Assembly: GCA_036365145.1 (NCBI GenBank)
Contig: JAEOAD010000026.1
Span: 1,964,501 to 2,028,500, forward strand
Reading direction: 5' to 3'
Source: Orientallactaga sibirica
Taxonomy: Eukaryota > Chordata > Mammalia > Rodentia > Dipodidae
DNA: 64,000 nt
This document shows, in pieces, positions 46,921-58,160 of this stretch. Numbering within the stretch: position 1 is the stretch's first letter; each line of letters begins with the position of its first letter. The notes beneath the pieces are model-generated. The model was not told the DNA's origin and made no database searches. It saw nothing but the letters and a program-made list of their open reading frames with translations. Both the position numbers and the translations under genes were made by a program.

Positions 46921-47527
46921 CATGACTTTCTTGTATAAGCCATTAACAGGGACTGTGCCCATCTTCCTGAGTGGTTTCCTTCCAGGCTGAGCTCATCCTT
47001 CTTGTATGATTCAGTCCCTCTTTCTTTTTTGTTGTCTCCCCATCATGTTTGCTGTGTCACTTCTTTATCCTACACTTGCCTGGGCAGTCTCTCCACTCCT
47101 ATGCGCTGTGACAGGTCATGAATTTGCTGGGGCATTCTCCTCCATGGCTCTCTTTTCCTTGAAACTACAAGTCTAGCTTGCCCTTTGTCTGCAGAGGTGG
47201 AAGCAAGGGCTTGGGTTTTCTCTCTTCTGAGACCTGCTATCTACAAGTGTTCCTCCAGGGTTGTGGCTGCAGGACTCACCTCACCAGAGGTCACGCACCT
47301 CCTAGCAGGCCCACATCCAGTGACTAAATGAGGCAGGAGTAGAAAAGCCTGGCTACGTCATTCCAACATGGGAGGACAGCTCTGGTAGGCAACTGTCACT
47401 CAGAGCTCTGCCAGGCTAACCAAGGCTTTCCAGTTCAACCTCTCCCTCTACCCAATCCTGCTTCCTCCTGCCCTACACTTTACAAGTACTGGTGCCCAAG
47501 AGACTCTGAATAAGAATTTGATGTGTA

Positions 47528-47685
47528 GCCGGGTGTGGTGGCACACACATTTAATTCCAGCACTCAGGAGGCAGCAGTAGGAAGATCACTGTGAGTCTGA
47601 GGTCACTCTGAGACTACATAGTGAATTCCAGGTCAGCCTGGGCTAGAGTGAGACCCTACCTCAAAAAAAAAAAAAAAAAAAAACA
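47528..47685 (+). mobile_element. B1-like SINE
   Basis: 'gccgggtgtggtggcacaca' to an A tract. Confidence 0.92.
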
Positions 47686-48292
47686 CTTGCAGAATGACAG
47701 GCAGTGGCTGGGCTATGGTGGTGTTGTTTCTGTAACCCGGAACATTTTCTACCAGTGTGTTGAGCGCAGCTCAAGTGCTATGGCCATTATGGATCCCAGC
47801 TTCTCAATTCAGTGTCTACATCACTCCACAAATGGCAGGTGCTCATTGGTCCTCGGACATCACATGTTAAGTCAAGTTCTTGGGACAAGCTGAGGTAGGA
47901 GCCATTGTTCCCCTTACGGACATGAGAAAATAGAGGCTGAGGCTACATGAAGTGCTTAAGAAGTCAAGAAGTGACTTGCTGTAGAGCCTGTGCTTGTGCC
48001 TTGGGAACTAGAGGGGCCGACAGTAGAGACACCACAAAGCACTACATAAAGCGCTCGCCTCAGTCGCTCCCTTGTGTCACCACCCACACTCGACACGCCA
48101 CAGCTCCCAAGCCCACACTCCTGAGCCATTTCACAATGAGCTTCCCAAGGGAAGACACACGGAAGCCTCTGCTTCCGTCCCACTGAACCCAGCTATTCAC
48201 AGTCCCTGAGGGGCCTAGGGATTCTGGCACAGAGGACCAGGCTAAGGACAGGTGCACCAGGGCCCTTCTCACCACACCCACTGCCAACGCAC

Positions 48293-48449
48293 CTTCATCT
48301 GCCGGGTTCTGGAGCTGCTGCTGCTGACACAGGGAGCGAAATGTGTCCTCCTCCTGCCAGATGATCCTGTGCAGGATAATCCAGGGCAGCACTGAGGAGA
48401 CCTGGGGCTCCTTGGGCTCCTCCTGCACGGCCATGCTGCAGTCAATGAC
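48293..48449 (-). CDS. CABIN1: CABIN1 coding exon 8 of window
   Basis: 157 bp, residues 405-456 plus one base. The acceptor is a C-rich tract ending 'cccag' and the donor is GTGCGT. The peptide begins [14 protein letters not shown], contains [15 protein letters not shown], and ends LQNPADE. The last base starts a Gly codon completed in the next exon. Confidence 0.94.
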
Positions 48450-49397
48450 CTGGGGGGGACACCAGGCTGTCAAGGCAAGGACGGCTCTGCCGGCCCTCCT
48501 GAAATGAGCTCACACTGCAACGCCTCCGGAAGAGCTGCAGCCCACTGCCTGCTCACCCCTTACACTCATACTGCAGGAAAGAAGGAGCTAGCAGTACCCC
48601 AGCCGACCACTCGTCAGAGTTGCACAGCTCCCAGTGACAGTCACATAACCCCCTCACACCACATGCAGTTATGAACATGGCGTGGGGACAGCGCCGAGGA
48701 GATGCATGGCTGCTGAAATAACAGCGGACAGAGCACAGGGACTCTGGGGTGCGGTGCATAAGCCTCTGAGAGGAGGAGAAACAAAAGGCAGAGGAGGAAA
48801 GGATATGTTTTAGCAGGACCTGCTGATGGCCAGACAGGTAGGAAGACGCCAGAGGCATTAGGAAGAAGGTTCTCTTCCTGGACGACTGCCGCGCTGTGAA
48901 GTGCTCTGGCCAAGCTTGGCTGGAAGTGTATGATGTCTCAGTAATAAAGGGAGTATGGATGCCCCTCAGGAAATGCAAGGGCCTGAACAACAGATGTGGG
49001 CTGCTGTGGCCACTCCTCAGCTGGAAGTGTAAGAGAGGTATGGGGGGGGTGGAGAATCTTGGCAGGAAGCCAGGTCTGGGTGTCTGCTTCTCTTACTGTG
49101 CGCAGACAGGACCTCCTCTGAGCCCATTTCTGCCCCTCTGAGCCAGGAGGTCTCAAGTAACCGTCACACCATGTGCTACATTATCTCTAACCTTCAGATC
49201 AACCAGCCCCTGGGAGGTTTGTAGTCTGTACACAGCTACCTCCTCAGACCCCAGAGTTCCAGCCAGGGAGGCCAACATGTCCCCTTAGGGGTTCATAGAC
49301 TCACAGTAGACAGTGGATGTTAGTGACCAGAGAAGAAGGGGTGACAAAGCGGCATGCTGCTGGGGCAGGGGAGGGCCAGGCAAGAGCCAGTGGTTAC
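48450..49397 (-). other. CABIN1: CABIN1 intron between exons 7 and 8
   Basis: 948 bp, unique sequence with no repeat I can identify. Confidence 0.8.
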
Positions 49398-49640
49398 CTG
49401 AATGAGGTTGTTGGTGAGCCGGACAAGGCCAGTAGCAGAGGAGGACTCCCTCAGGATGCTCCCAGTGCTATCTGCAGAGAGTGCCTGCTCGATGCCCATC
49501 AGCAGCTGGGTCACTGTGGCCACCCACTCCTCCTTGGCCGCAGGGTCACTCGAGTTCACCATCTGCTGGACAGCCTCATTCAGAGCCACATCGGAGCACT
49601 CGAAGCACTGCTGGTGGTCATTCAGACGGAGCAAGGAGTC
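49398..49640 (-). CDS. CABIN1: CABIN1 coding exon 7 of window
   Basis: 243 bp, 81 whole codons, residues 324-404, phase 0. The acceptor is 'gctcag' and the donor is GTAACC. The peptide begins [15 protein letters not shown], continues with [17 protein letters not shown], and ends LTNNLIQ. Small differences from the human form cluster in NSSDPAAK and ILRESSSAT. Confidence 0.95.
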
Positions 49641-50853
49641 CTGAGCACAGGAAGAAGCAGAATGCAAGGTGAGCCATAAGCTCTACACCCATGGGTGTCA
49701 GGCCAGAGTCCGGGACAGCAGCAATAGGATGAAGGTCAGTGCAGAAGAAAGGCAGAGCACCCCACCACAAGACCTGTGTGCAATGGTGGTATGACAGGCG
49801 AGCTGTGAGAAGGGCACTTCACCTTTGTGCCTCGCCTTCCCCATTCGTAAAACTTGAATGAGGCCACAGGGTTGGTGAGTGGCAAGGGTTTGACTGAAGA
49901 GCTCTAAGACCTCTGTCACCTCTTCCCAATGCACCACATCCTTTCACTGCCAGGGCTCTGGTGGGCCTCAGGTCAGGGTGAGGCACTGTGCCAGTGAGGA
50001 AGTGTCTTAGCAAAGAAGAGCATGAGCTGAGGCCACAGCAGGACAAGTGGACAAGCATAATGTGGTCAGCATTCTGGTGGCCCATCTTCTCCAGTGCCTA
50101 GGTAGGGCCAAGGCGCTGATTGGCCAGATGAATCCCAGCAGTGCCCAGCACATGGCAAACTCCACACTCCACATAGAACTGTTGCTTCTATTTTAAAACC
50201 TCTTCTTCAGGAACCATCAACTTTCTGTTAAGCTCTTGGGGGTGGGGCTAGAAGACAACCAATGAAACACCTGGATCAACAGCTTTTGCCTCAGTGGCTG
50301 GTGAATGGGGACCCAGCTTGTCAGTGAATTCAGATCCAACAGGCAGATGATGAGACCATCAGGAAGCGTCTACTTCCCGGTGCATGCTGGGCTCTGGCCT
50401 CCCCACAGCCCAGGCCTGGCAACAGCTCTTTCCCATCTCAACATTTTTAGCTGCCATTCTCTGAGGTGACATGACAAGTGTAGGTGCAGGAATACTCAAA
50501 ATGTCTCTGGAACATGCTCCACCATCTAAACACAGATCAAAACCATTCCTCAAGTTACAAGCCCTAATGGTCAAGAAAATGGAGCCTTGTACCTCTAGAA
50601 AGCAAGCTTCTTAAACAGGAGGCCCCTAGAGTACAGCTGTGGGATTCCAAACCCGGGCTGACCCCTCTAGATAAAAGTGCCCAGAAGCAGCAGATGAGGG
50701 TGAGGGGCCTTATTGCCACACTGCATGAAAGTTGAAGCAAAGACAAGGACCCCAAGGCAATGCTCCAGACACACAATCCCTGATTCTTTCAGAGCGGCCT
50801 TCCTGTGACCACTACCAGGTGCCCTGGAGGGGTTCAAGCTATGTATGTAGAAT

Positions 50854-50985
50854 AAGTGGGGGCTAGAGAGATGGCTTAGTGATTATGGTGCTTGCCTGCA
50901 AAGCCTGAGGACCCAGATTCAATACCCTAGTACCCACATAAAGCCATATGGAGTAAGTGAGTAGACAGATGAGTGCTTTTGCAGC
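50854..50985 (+). mobile_element. tRNA-SINE, type I, shortened
   Basis: 'ggctagagagatggcttagt' to 'acccacataaagccatatgg'. The 3' half is missing. Confidence 0.8.
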
Positions 50986-51026
50986 TTGGGGAAGGCTATC
51001 TAAACCTAAGAAACAAAACCATTTGA

Positions 51027-51265
51027 AAGCTGGGCATGGTGGTGCACGCTTTTAATACTGGGAGGCAGAGGTAGCAGGATGGCTGTGAGTTCAAGGTCAC
51101 CCTGAGACTACATAGTGAATTCCATGTCAGCCTGGGCTAGAGTGAGACCCTACCTCGAAAAAAAAAATTGAAAACATGAAAATGCAGGTAATGGTGACAC
51201 ACACCTTTAATCCCAGGAAGGAGGATTACTGTGAGTTTGAGCCCAGCCTAAGGCTACAGAGAAAA
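51027..51265 (+). mobile_element. B1-like SINE followed by a degraded copy
   Basis: 51027-51167 has a deletion of 'cccagcact' after 'tttaata'. 51180-51265 is a short decayed copy. Confidence 0.75.
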
Positions 51266-51309
51266 AGAAAAAAAAGAAAACTTGAAAAGACTTTGACTAC
51301 ATACAAACT

Positions 51310-51800
51310 GAGAAGTGGGGCTGGGGAGACCGCTGTCAGTAAAAAGCTTGCCTCCATCTGGAGAGATGGCTTAGCGGTCAAGGCACCTGCCTCCTAAACC
51401 TAAGAACACTGGTTTCAATCTCCAGGTCCCACGTTTAACCAGATGCAAAGTGACACAAGGGCGCAATGCTGCACTTGACCACAAAGGGGCGCACGCATCT
51501 GGATTTCGTTCTCAGCAGCTGAGAGGCTGCTGGCGCACCCATCTCTATCTGTCTTCCTCTCCCTCTCTGTGTCTCTCTCCAAAAAAAAAAAAGCTTGCCT
51601 CACAGCACAAGGACCTGAGCTCAAACCCCAGCACCATGGAAAGAAGCTAGGCACGGTGGTACACACCAGTAATCCCAACCTGGGGAGGTGAACAAAGATG
51701 GATCCCTAGGGCTCACTGATCAGCTAATTTAGCCTACTTGGTGAACTCAAGGCCAGTGAGAGACTGTTGGATGATGCCTGAGAAACAAACCTGAGGTTGT
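51310..51800 (+). mobile_element. Old tRNA/B1 dimeric SINE split by a type II tRNA-SINE
   Basis: An older ID-B1-like dimer ('ggggctggggagaccgctgt' ... 'cctgagctcaaaccccagca' ... 'ctaggcacggtggtacacac') is interrupted at 51355-51587 by a type II tRNA-SINE. The target duplication is 'aaaaagcttgcctc' (51341-51354 and 51588-51601). Confidence 0.85.
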
Positions 51801-52529
51801 CCTCTATCCTCTACATTCATGCGCATATACACATGTGCACGCTCACACATGAACAAATACACACACAGATATAAGCCTGGGAACACTCATATGTAAAAAC
51901 CAATGAACCTAGAACAGTAAAAGCCACAATTCAATAGCAAATAACATAGTGAGCCAAAACACTGGCAAGACCTGGTGAGAAAGCTTTTTACATCTTGAGT
52001 CTTCAAAAAGCACTCCCATCAGTCAGAAAACACTCTCCACAGGACACTCAGCAGTACGTTCACTGAAGGTTGCAGGAGGTTCTGTGGAGTGTGGCCCAAC
52101 CCTTACCAGTGCTCAGTGCTTATCTAAACAGCAGCTCCTCCCCCTGAAGGAGCTTCCTGCCACATCTAGTCACTGTTGATGTCACTGACAGAAACAAAAT
52201 AACATCTGAGCATTAATGTCATTCTACATAACGGGAAGACTGGCCTCTTTACCTCCTTCTTGCTCCAGCCCTTCCTGAGGTCCACATAGCTCTCCCTCCA
52301 CACACTGTCATACTGGGCCACCCTGCAGCCTGACATGGTAACTAAAGTCAGATACAGCTCATGATGTCTCAGTGTGGGCTCACCTAACCTTCTTAGGCCT
52401 CCCTACTTAAACTAACCCTTTCCTCCCAAATCTTTTCTATCTTTTCCCAGTTTAACAATGTTAATGATTAAAATGTTACATGTTGCTGGGTATGGTGGCA
52501 CTTTTTCTGTTTGTAATATTAAATTCCTT

Positions 52530-52635
52530 TTTTTTTTTTGTTTATATTTACTTGTTTATTTGAGAGTGACAGAGAGTCAAAGAGAGAATGGGCACAACAG
52601 GGCTTACAGCCACTGCAAACAAACTCCAGATGCAT
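52530..52635 (-). mobile_element. tRNA-SINE, type I, truncated
   Basis: 'gagaatgggcacaacagggc' to 'aaactccagatgcatgca'. It stops where a plus-strand B1 begins. Confidence 0.8.
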
Positions 52636-52975
52636 GCAGTGGCACATGGTTTTTTTTGTTTGTTTGTTTTTGTTTTTTTTGGTTTTTCGAGGTAGAGTCT
52701 CACCACTCTGGCCCAGGCTGACCTGGAATTAACTTTGTACTCTCAGGGTGGCCTCGAACTCACAGCGATCCTCCTACCTCTGCCTCCCAAGTGCTGGGAT
52801 TAAAGGTGTGCACCACCACGCCCGGCTTGTGGCACATGGTTTTAATCCCAACATTTAGGAGGCAGAAGTAGGAGAATCACTGTGAGTCTGAGGCCAGCCT
52901 GGGACTACAGAGTGAGTTCCAGGTCAGCTGGGCTAGAGTGAGACCCTATCTTGGAAAAAAAAAAAGAAAAAAATT
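52636..52975 (+). mobile_element. B1-like SINE split by a reverse B1
   Basis: A plus-strand B1 starts 'gtggcacatggtttt' (52639-52653). A minus-strand B1 fills 52654-52828. The same 15 bases resume at 52829-52843 and the first B1 continues to its A tail near 52970. Confidence 0.92.
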
Positions 52976-53241
52976 AAACAGCCACATGAAATGTGAGTAG
53001 AAAGTTGGCTGTGATGAACGCTTTCTAAACGGAAAAGGAAGGACTCAGTAAGGTCATGCATACAATGTTACTAGTGCATAAACCATAGGAACCAGAGATC
53101 GCAGACCAGTCAAGGACGCCATGAACATGACTATCAGCCATGTCAATCTCTGTCCAATTCAACACGTGGTGGTGGTAATGGGGCACCTCCGTGGTGCTTA
53201 CTATGTGCCAGGCACAGTGTCAGTCAATACACACTAACTTA

Positions 53242-53410
53242 GCGGGGCGTGGTGGCGCACGCCTTTAATCCCAGCACTCGGGAGGCAGAGGTAGGAGGAT
53301 CACCATGAGTTCCAGGCCATACTGAGACTACATAGTGAATTCCAGGTCAGCCTGGACTAGGGTGAAACCCTACTTCAAAAACCAAAAAAAAAAAAAAAAA
53401 AAAAAATTTA
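53242..53410 (+). mobile_element. B1-like SINE
   Basis: 'gcggggcgtggtggcgcacg' to a long A tract. Confidence 0.93.
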
Positions 53411-54105
53411 ATTTAATTTAAAAATACACATTAACTTGAGCGATTCCCATCACAGGCCTCTGAAATCATAGCTGTGACTACCCTCACTCTACAGAGGAGA
53501 CACCAAGGCTCAGAGAGGTTGGGTAATAGGGGCTCAGCAACTTCCAGCTTTCTGGCAGACTCTCCCAATAGCATTGACTGCCAAAAGAACAGAAATATGA
53601 GGGCAGCAGGAAAGTGTGCACACGTCCAGCATGAGGTGGTGTGTTTCTGCTTCAGCCCTGTGCTTATGTTTGGGTCTGTGCTACCTTGACTTTTTACATT
53701 GTACAAGTATCTTATCTACTGTGTGTCTATTCAAAGTCAAGTAAGAAGACGTGAAGCCAGATGGACGAACATGTAGTAGATGTTCACGTAGTGATCATAC
53801 TTTCCTCCTCTGCCACGCAGAGAAGCTGAGCCAAGTGTGTACTCACCTCGAGCCACACATAATACTACACCTGCATGTCTATGCTCTGACGCCCACACAC
53901 TTAGCCCTACTCTTGACTACTGGACCTGCACGTCTACATTCTCACGTCCCCCACTGCAACCTGTCTTCTGTTGAGCTTCTTCCTGAGTAATCCAGACTCT
54001 CACTTTTCTAAGATTGTGTCTCTAGGGCTACCTCCCAGCCTCCAAAGAACACACACAGGTAAGGCTGGGATACTGCGTGTGGGCACCCAGTTGGAGCACA
54101 TGTAC

Positions 54106-54300
54106 CTGCAGCAGAAGCAGCTGGGCTGGCCTCTCGGGAATGGAAGTCATAAACTCCAGGTGTTTGGCCCGGTCAAATCCACTGGTGCACAAAGTGGGGC
54201 GAAGCAGATGCACAACAGCCTTGTAGTCCCCGGCCTCAAAGAGCCGCTGAATCTCCTCCAGGGACTGGCACCGTTCCAGCGACTTCAGGTTCTTATCAAT
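54106..54300 (-). CDS. CABIN1: CABIN1 coding exon 6 of window
   Basis: 195 bp, 65 whole codons, residues 259-323, phase 0. The acceptor is 'cctcag' and the donor is GTACAT. The peptide begins [12 protein letters not shown], contains [12 protein letters not shown] and [12 protein letters not shown], and ends QLLLLQ. It is rich in paired amphipathic helices, as expected for the TPR-like scaffold, and nearly identical to human by eye. Confidence 0.95.
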
Positions 54301-55476
54301 CTGAGGAAGGTTCAGAGATGCTGCATGATGACAAGCTCCTCACCGTGCCCCCCAGGGCACTGGCTCCTCCTTAAACATCACGGTGCACACCAAATGTGGG
54401 TTTCCCCACAGTGTTTATGTCAAGGGCAAGGCATCCAGCTGTCTAACATCAAACACACTCAACCTCAAACCCACTGCAGAACTGGAGCTTCCAGATGGCA
54501 TCTGTACTAGTTTGAATAGACGGCCCCCAATATATGCAGTGTTTTATTAGTTTGTAGTTTGCATCTGCAGCCACCAGGCTGGAGGCAGTGTCACTGGGCG
54601 GATCTTAAGGTGTGGTGGTGGGTTTAGGATTTCAATCTAAAGATATGCAAAGTGTGCCTAGCTGGAGTTCCTGAGGTGTGCTGTGCTGTGTGGCTTTTGG
54701 CTTGTGGCTTTGCTCTTTGTGTTTGGTCCTGTGAAGGCGGGCCAGCTTCTGCCATTATGGAACTTCCCCTGGATCTGTAAGTTTCAATAAATATCCCTTC
54801 CTCCATAACTCTGCTTGGTCTGGAAGTTCATCTCAGCGAACCTAAAGGTGTCTGCTACAGCATCTGACAAAATAATGTGACAGCTTCACAGTCATAGTTC
54901 AGCAAACCAGACTTAAGAGAACCACAGAGCACAAAAGCTGCCACAGACACAAAGACAGGACCAGAGGCTGGCACATACTGAACCATACAGTTCTTTCCTC
55001 ACATGGAGCCTGTTACCTGGTCTTACCTTGAAATGAGTCAAAGGCTACTTTCAGCCATGTGAATGGACACTCCACAGATGCTAACTGTAGTACAGCTGAG
55101 ACAGTACAATGAAAGAATGCCACCCAGATGTGCAGCACTGTGCCAGTCCCACAGCCCGATCAGCACTGGTCTACACCAGTGGCAGTTCTGCTAGGACTGC
55201 CACCATACACAGCAGAGTTGAGCAGTACCCACTTCAACATTATGACAGCTGTAGCTCCCACACTTGCCACTTGGACAAGCTTTCCGTCAGGGCTGTCAGG
55301 AGAGCCCTAGCATGCCATAGCTGACTCCTCTGCCTCTTCTGCCCAGCTGCCAGCAGCTCTGCTCAGCAAGTGGGCAGCTCCTGTTCCTCAGGCACAGGTC
55401 AGGCCTGGTCTGACTGTGCCAATTCAGAAAACGTCTTCAGCCAAGAAAACACTATGAACAACTTGCGCTCACTCAC
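54301..55476 (-). other. CABIN1: CABIN1 intron between exons 5 and 6
   Basis: 1,176 bp. A solo-LTR-like element fills 54503-54859; the remainder is unique. Confidence 0.8.
54503..54859 (+). mobile_element. Solo LTR-like element with 5-bp target duplication
   Basis: 357 bp that begins TGTACTAG and ends TGCTACA, flanked by the direct repeat 'gcatc' (54498-54502 and 54860-54864). A poly-A signal AATAAA lies at 54786. Its layout matches the element at 1830-2184: 'ttcccct' then 'ctgtaag' then AATAAA. TG...CA ends plus a 5-bp duplication indicate a retroviral-type (possibly MaLR-like) solo LTR. The family name is not asserted. Confidence 0.75.
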
Positions 55477-55629
55477 CTCTTCCAGAGACACAACAGAGTC
55501 GTTGTGAAGGTTGGGCAGCCGGATCACGATGTCCCTTTGCTCGGCCCCGGCCTCCCCGTGGCTGGCGCTGCAGCTCCGGAGCATTTCTGTGCAGATGTCG
55601 TAGTTCTCCAGGGCCTGCTCCATGTCCCC
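55477..55629 (-). CDS. CABIN1: CABIN1 coding exon 5 of window
   Basis: 153 bp, 51 whole codons, residues 208-258, phase 0 at both ends. The acceptor is 'gaccag' and the donor is GTGAGT. The peptide starts [13 protein letters not shown], the second helix of the TPR repeat begun in the previous exon, and ends SVVSLEE. The middle ([13 protein letters not shown]) is the least conserved part by eye; the flanking RLPNLHND is identical to the human form as I remember it. Confidence 0.95.
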
Positions 55630-56581
55630 CTGGTCAGAAGGAAAACCAACAAGGCAAGGGCAGGGACTGACTGTGTTGTGCCAGGCTCCTTACACTCCTC
55701 ATCTCACTGGACTGTGGTTGCCTTTAGGGTAGTTTTTGTTTGTTTGGTCTTTTGAGACAGGGCCACATAGCCCATGCAGATCTGGTACTTAGTATGTAGG
55801 TGGCCTTGGACTTACAAATCCTCCTGCTTCATCCTCCCAAGTACTGTGATTATAGATGTCCCACCAAGCCCAGCAGAGTAAGCTTTTAATCCTATTATTG
55901 CCATATACCATGCCCAAAAAAGACTTATCACATAACTGGGGCTCAACAAGTATCTGTTAAATGGCCGGGTAAGTGAATGAGTGAGCACCAGCACAATTCT
56001 GTGGGAAGTGCCATTAGCCATGTTACAGGTGAGACACTGATGCCATGTATCTGGAAGAACCAGGGCTAAAGCCAAGGCCCATCCTGATGCTAGAAGTGAT
56101 GTTCTTCACACTGAGCTGCTGTTGGCCCCTGGGCCATCTCTGCCTCATTCCAGCAACGTATCAGGAACCACCAGGAGGGGCCTAGGGAACAACCTGCCCA
56201 TCCTGTCCTTCCCAACCAGGCTCTACAGAGAAGCTCCCCTACAATTCTCCAGAAATAGGTGGGAAATTCCCTCTGGGAAGCTCTGATCCAATTGGTGTAC
56301 TGCCTGGCTTTCTCAGGAAAATGTAAGGGCCCAGAACAGAAGCCCTTAGTGGGGGTCAGTAGGAGGCACAGGACATTCCCTCCCAGAGCTCCAATGGAGG
56401 ACCCAAGGAGCTTCACAGCCTGGTGACTTCTGACATACCAATAATAGCCTGCCATGTCCCACTTAAGCATGCCAAGCCCAGTGCCTAGGTATGCATTACA
56501 TACATGTCCTCAGTGTGGTTAATGTTCTGCCCCCTTCCCTCCCTGTCAGGGGCCAGGGCATGCTCTAACCACAGAACCAAC
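55630..56581 (-). other. CABIN1: CABIN1 intron between exons 4 and 5
   Basis: 952 bp. An old B1-like fragment on the minus strand lies at about 55745-55878; the rest is unique. The next intron (56770-57180, 411 bp) is also unique. Confidence 0.75.
55745..55878 (-). mobile_element. B1-like SINE, old
   Basis: 'tcttttgagacagggccaca' to 'gtcccaccaagcccagcag'. Confidence 0.65.
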
Positions 56582-56769
56582 CTGTAGTGCTAAGAACCGA
56601 GCCTTCAGCCAGTAAACACGGACAACAAACTGCAGCCAGCCATCCTCAAAGAGGTCACGCTGGGAGGAGGCGAATGACAGCTGCAGGAGGTCACCCAGGC
56701 AGTGGGTTCCAGGGAAGTCAGGCCCAAACCTGTCTGTCACCACACCAGCAGGGCAGTTCCGAGGAGCCA
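56582..56769 (-). CDS. CABIN1: CABIN1 coding exon 4 of window
   Basis: 188 bp, residues 145-207. The acceptor is 'ttttag' and the donor is GTTGGT, a weaker-than-consensus donor after CAG. The peptide begins [11 protein letters not shown] and ends [13 protein letters not shown]. Its end supplies the first helix of a TPR-type repeat that continues in the next exon (around human residues 615-648 as I recall). Confidence 0.94.
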
Positions 56770-57180
56770 CTAAAAACCGTAGGGACAACATACGAAGCAT
56801 CCAAATGTCTTCCTGCTCCCCAGATGCCACCTTCAGCCCTCAGGTCTACATGGTTAGGAACCCCCGAGGCCCTCAGAGTCATCTTACAGCCCCAGGCAGC
56901 AGGAAACAGACCACTCAGGCACAGACGCAGAGGGCCTGAGAGCTTGTGAAAAGAGGGCTACTACTTCCACAGACTGAATGTGGAGCTTGTCTGAACGCTA
57001 CCAGGGGGAGTTTAGAACCATCCCAACCTGCTGAGATCCCACTTCCTTTAACCCCAAGTAGTAGCAAAAGCAGATAGACAGTGACCTGTCAGGGGGATTT
57101 CTGTGGGACACCCCACTGAATACCACGACCCCACCTTCCCACATCGGTTTCCACCCATGCAGGAACACAGGTGCTCTTAC

Positions 57181-57259
57181 CTGTGGAGCTCCTGCCTTTG
57201 GTCATGATCCACTGGTCCAGCTGGAGCTCCATGCAGGACAGAGACATCAGCATTGTGTC
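57181..57259 (-). CDS. CABIN1: CABIN1 coding exon 3 of window
   Basis: 79 bp, residues 119-144 plus one base. The acceptor is 'cctgcag' and the donor is GTAAGA. It is the smallest exon here. The peptide begins DTMLMSLSCMELQLDQW and ends KGRSST, with the first base of the following Val codon at its 3' end. It continues directly from HIK of the previous exon, as in the human protein. Confidence 0.94.
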
Positions 57260-57339
57260 CTGCAGGAAGCCATGAGCAGAGTCACACAGCTGCAAAGCAT
57301 CTGGGGGTGGGGAGCTAACCTACAATCTACTGTTTTCTT

Positions 57340-57470
57340 CTGGAGCCAGGGTCGCATGTATTCCAGGCTGGCCTTGGACTCACTATGTAACCAAGGATGA
57401 CCTTGAATTTCTGATCCTCCTGCCTCTCTAGTGCCAAAATGCTGGAATTACAAGTGTAATTACAAGGCCG
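57340..57470 (-). mobile_element. B1-like SINE, old
   Basis: 'ttccaggctggccttggact' and 'aaatgctggaattacaagtg'. Confidence 0.6.
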
Positions 57471-57519
57471 GCTCTGGAATAAGTAAAAGATTCCACTGCA
57501 AGGTTAAAATGGGGCAGAG

Positions 57520-57722
57520 TGGGCTGGAGAGATGGCTCAGGTGTCAAAGGAGCTTGCTTGAAGACCCTATAGGCCTGAATTCAACTTCCCAATACCCACA
57601 TAAAGTCAAATGCACAAACTGGCACATGCATCTAGAGTTCATCCACAGTGGCAAAAGGCCCTGGTGTGCCTAATTCTCTTTTCTCTCTCTCCTTCCTTCT
57701 CTGTCTCTCTCCCTGTGTCTGT
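57520..57722 (+). mobile_element. tRNA-SINE, type I
   Basis: 'gggctggagagatggctcag' to a CTCTCTC tail, with 'tagagttcatccacagtggc'. Confidence 0.85.
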
Positions 57723-57727
57723 TCAAA

Positions 57728-58160
57728 TACCACAGACACCATACCACACATACTATACCACATACTGAAGGGTTAATAGCCTTCCCTGAAAACTAGAGGG
57801 ACCCAAAGAGTTCATAACTAACCTTAAGATGAGAAGGCCATAAAGAATGGAGACACCCAGTCCTCCCTGGTCAACTCTGCTAAAGAGCCTATTCCGAGCA
57901 AATACCTTTGATGCCTTATCGACTTCCCTTGGACCTGCAGCTAATTCAGTCTGTTTGCCTTGTAAGTTTGAACCCCAGCCTGACTCGGGCCTTCAGCCTT
58001 CATTCCGCGGGAAAGCTAAGGTCCCCCGCTGTTTTCTCCCAATAAACAATGTCTGTAGAGATCACGTCCAGTGTTCTATCTTGCTTTTCTCCTACACTTT
58101 GCTTACACACACCATACCACACCCAGCATACCACACATACTATACCACACATACTATGCA
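57728..58160. repeat. CATAC-rich tandem repeat, interrupted
   Basis: 'ccataccacacatactatac' type units lie at 57730-57764 and 58105-58156, with an LTR-like element between them. Confidence 0.75.
57765..58096 (+). mobile_element. LTR-like element splitting a CATAC repeat
   Basis: About 330 bp that begins TGAAGGGTTAATAG and ends TTCTCCTACA, with AATAAA near 58041 followed by a TG-rich stretch as in an R/U5 boundary. 'caccataccacac' type repeats lie on both sides, so it appears to have entered a tandem repeat. No exact target duplication could be fixed because the flanks are repetitive. It carries no coding capacity. Confidence 0.5.

Larger units (their letters stand above)
44592..48292 (-). 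other. CABIN1: CABIN1 intron between exons 8 and 9
   Basis: 3,701 bp. It contains B1-like SINEs on both strands, a 40-A tract (45531-45569), a B1 interrupted by a tRNA-SINE (46551-46920), and unique DNA at 46920-47520 and 47690-48292. Confidence 0.8.
49641..54105 (-). other. CABIN1: CABIN1 intron between exons 6 and 7
   Basis: 4,465 bp. 49641-50853 is unique. SINEs, several of them nested, occupy 50854-51760 and 52530-53405. 51765-52525 and 53410-54105 appear unique. Confidence 0.8.
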
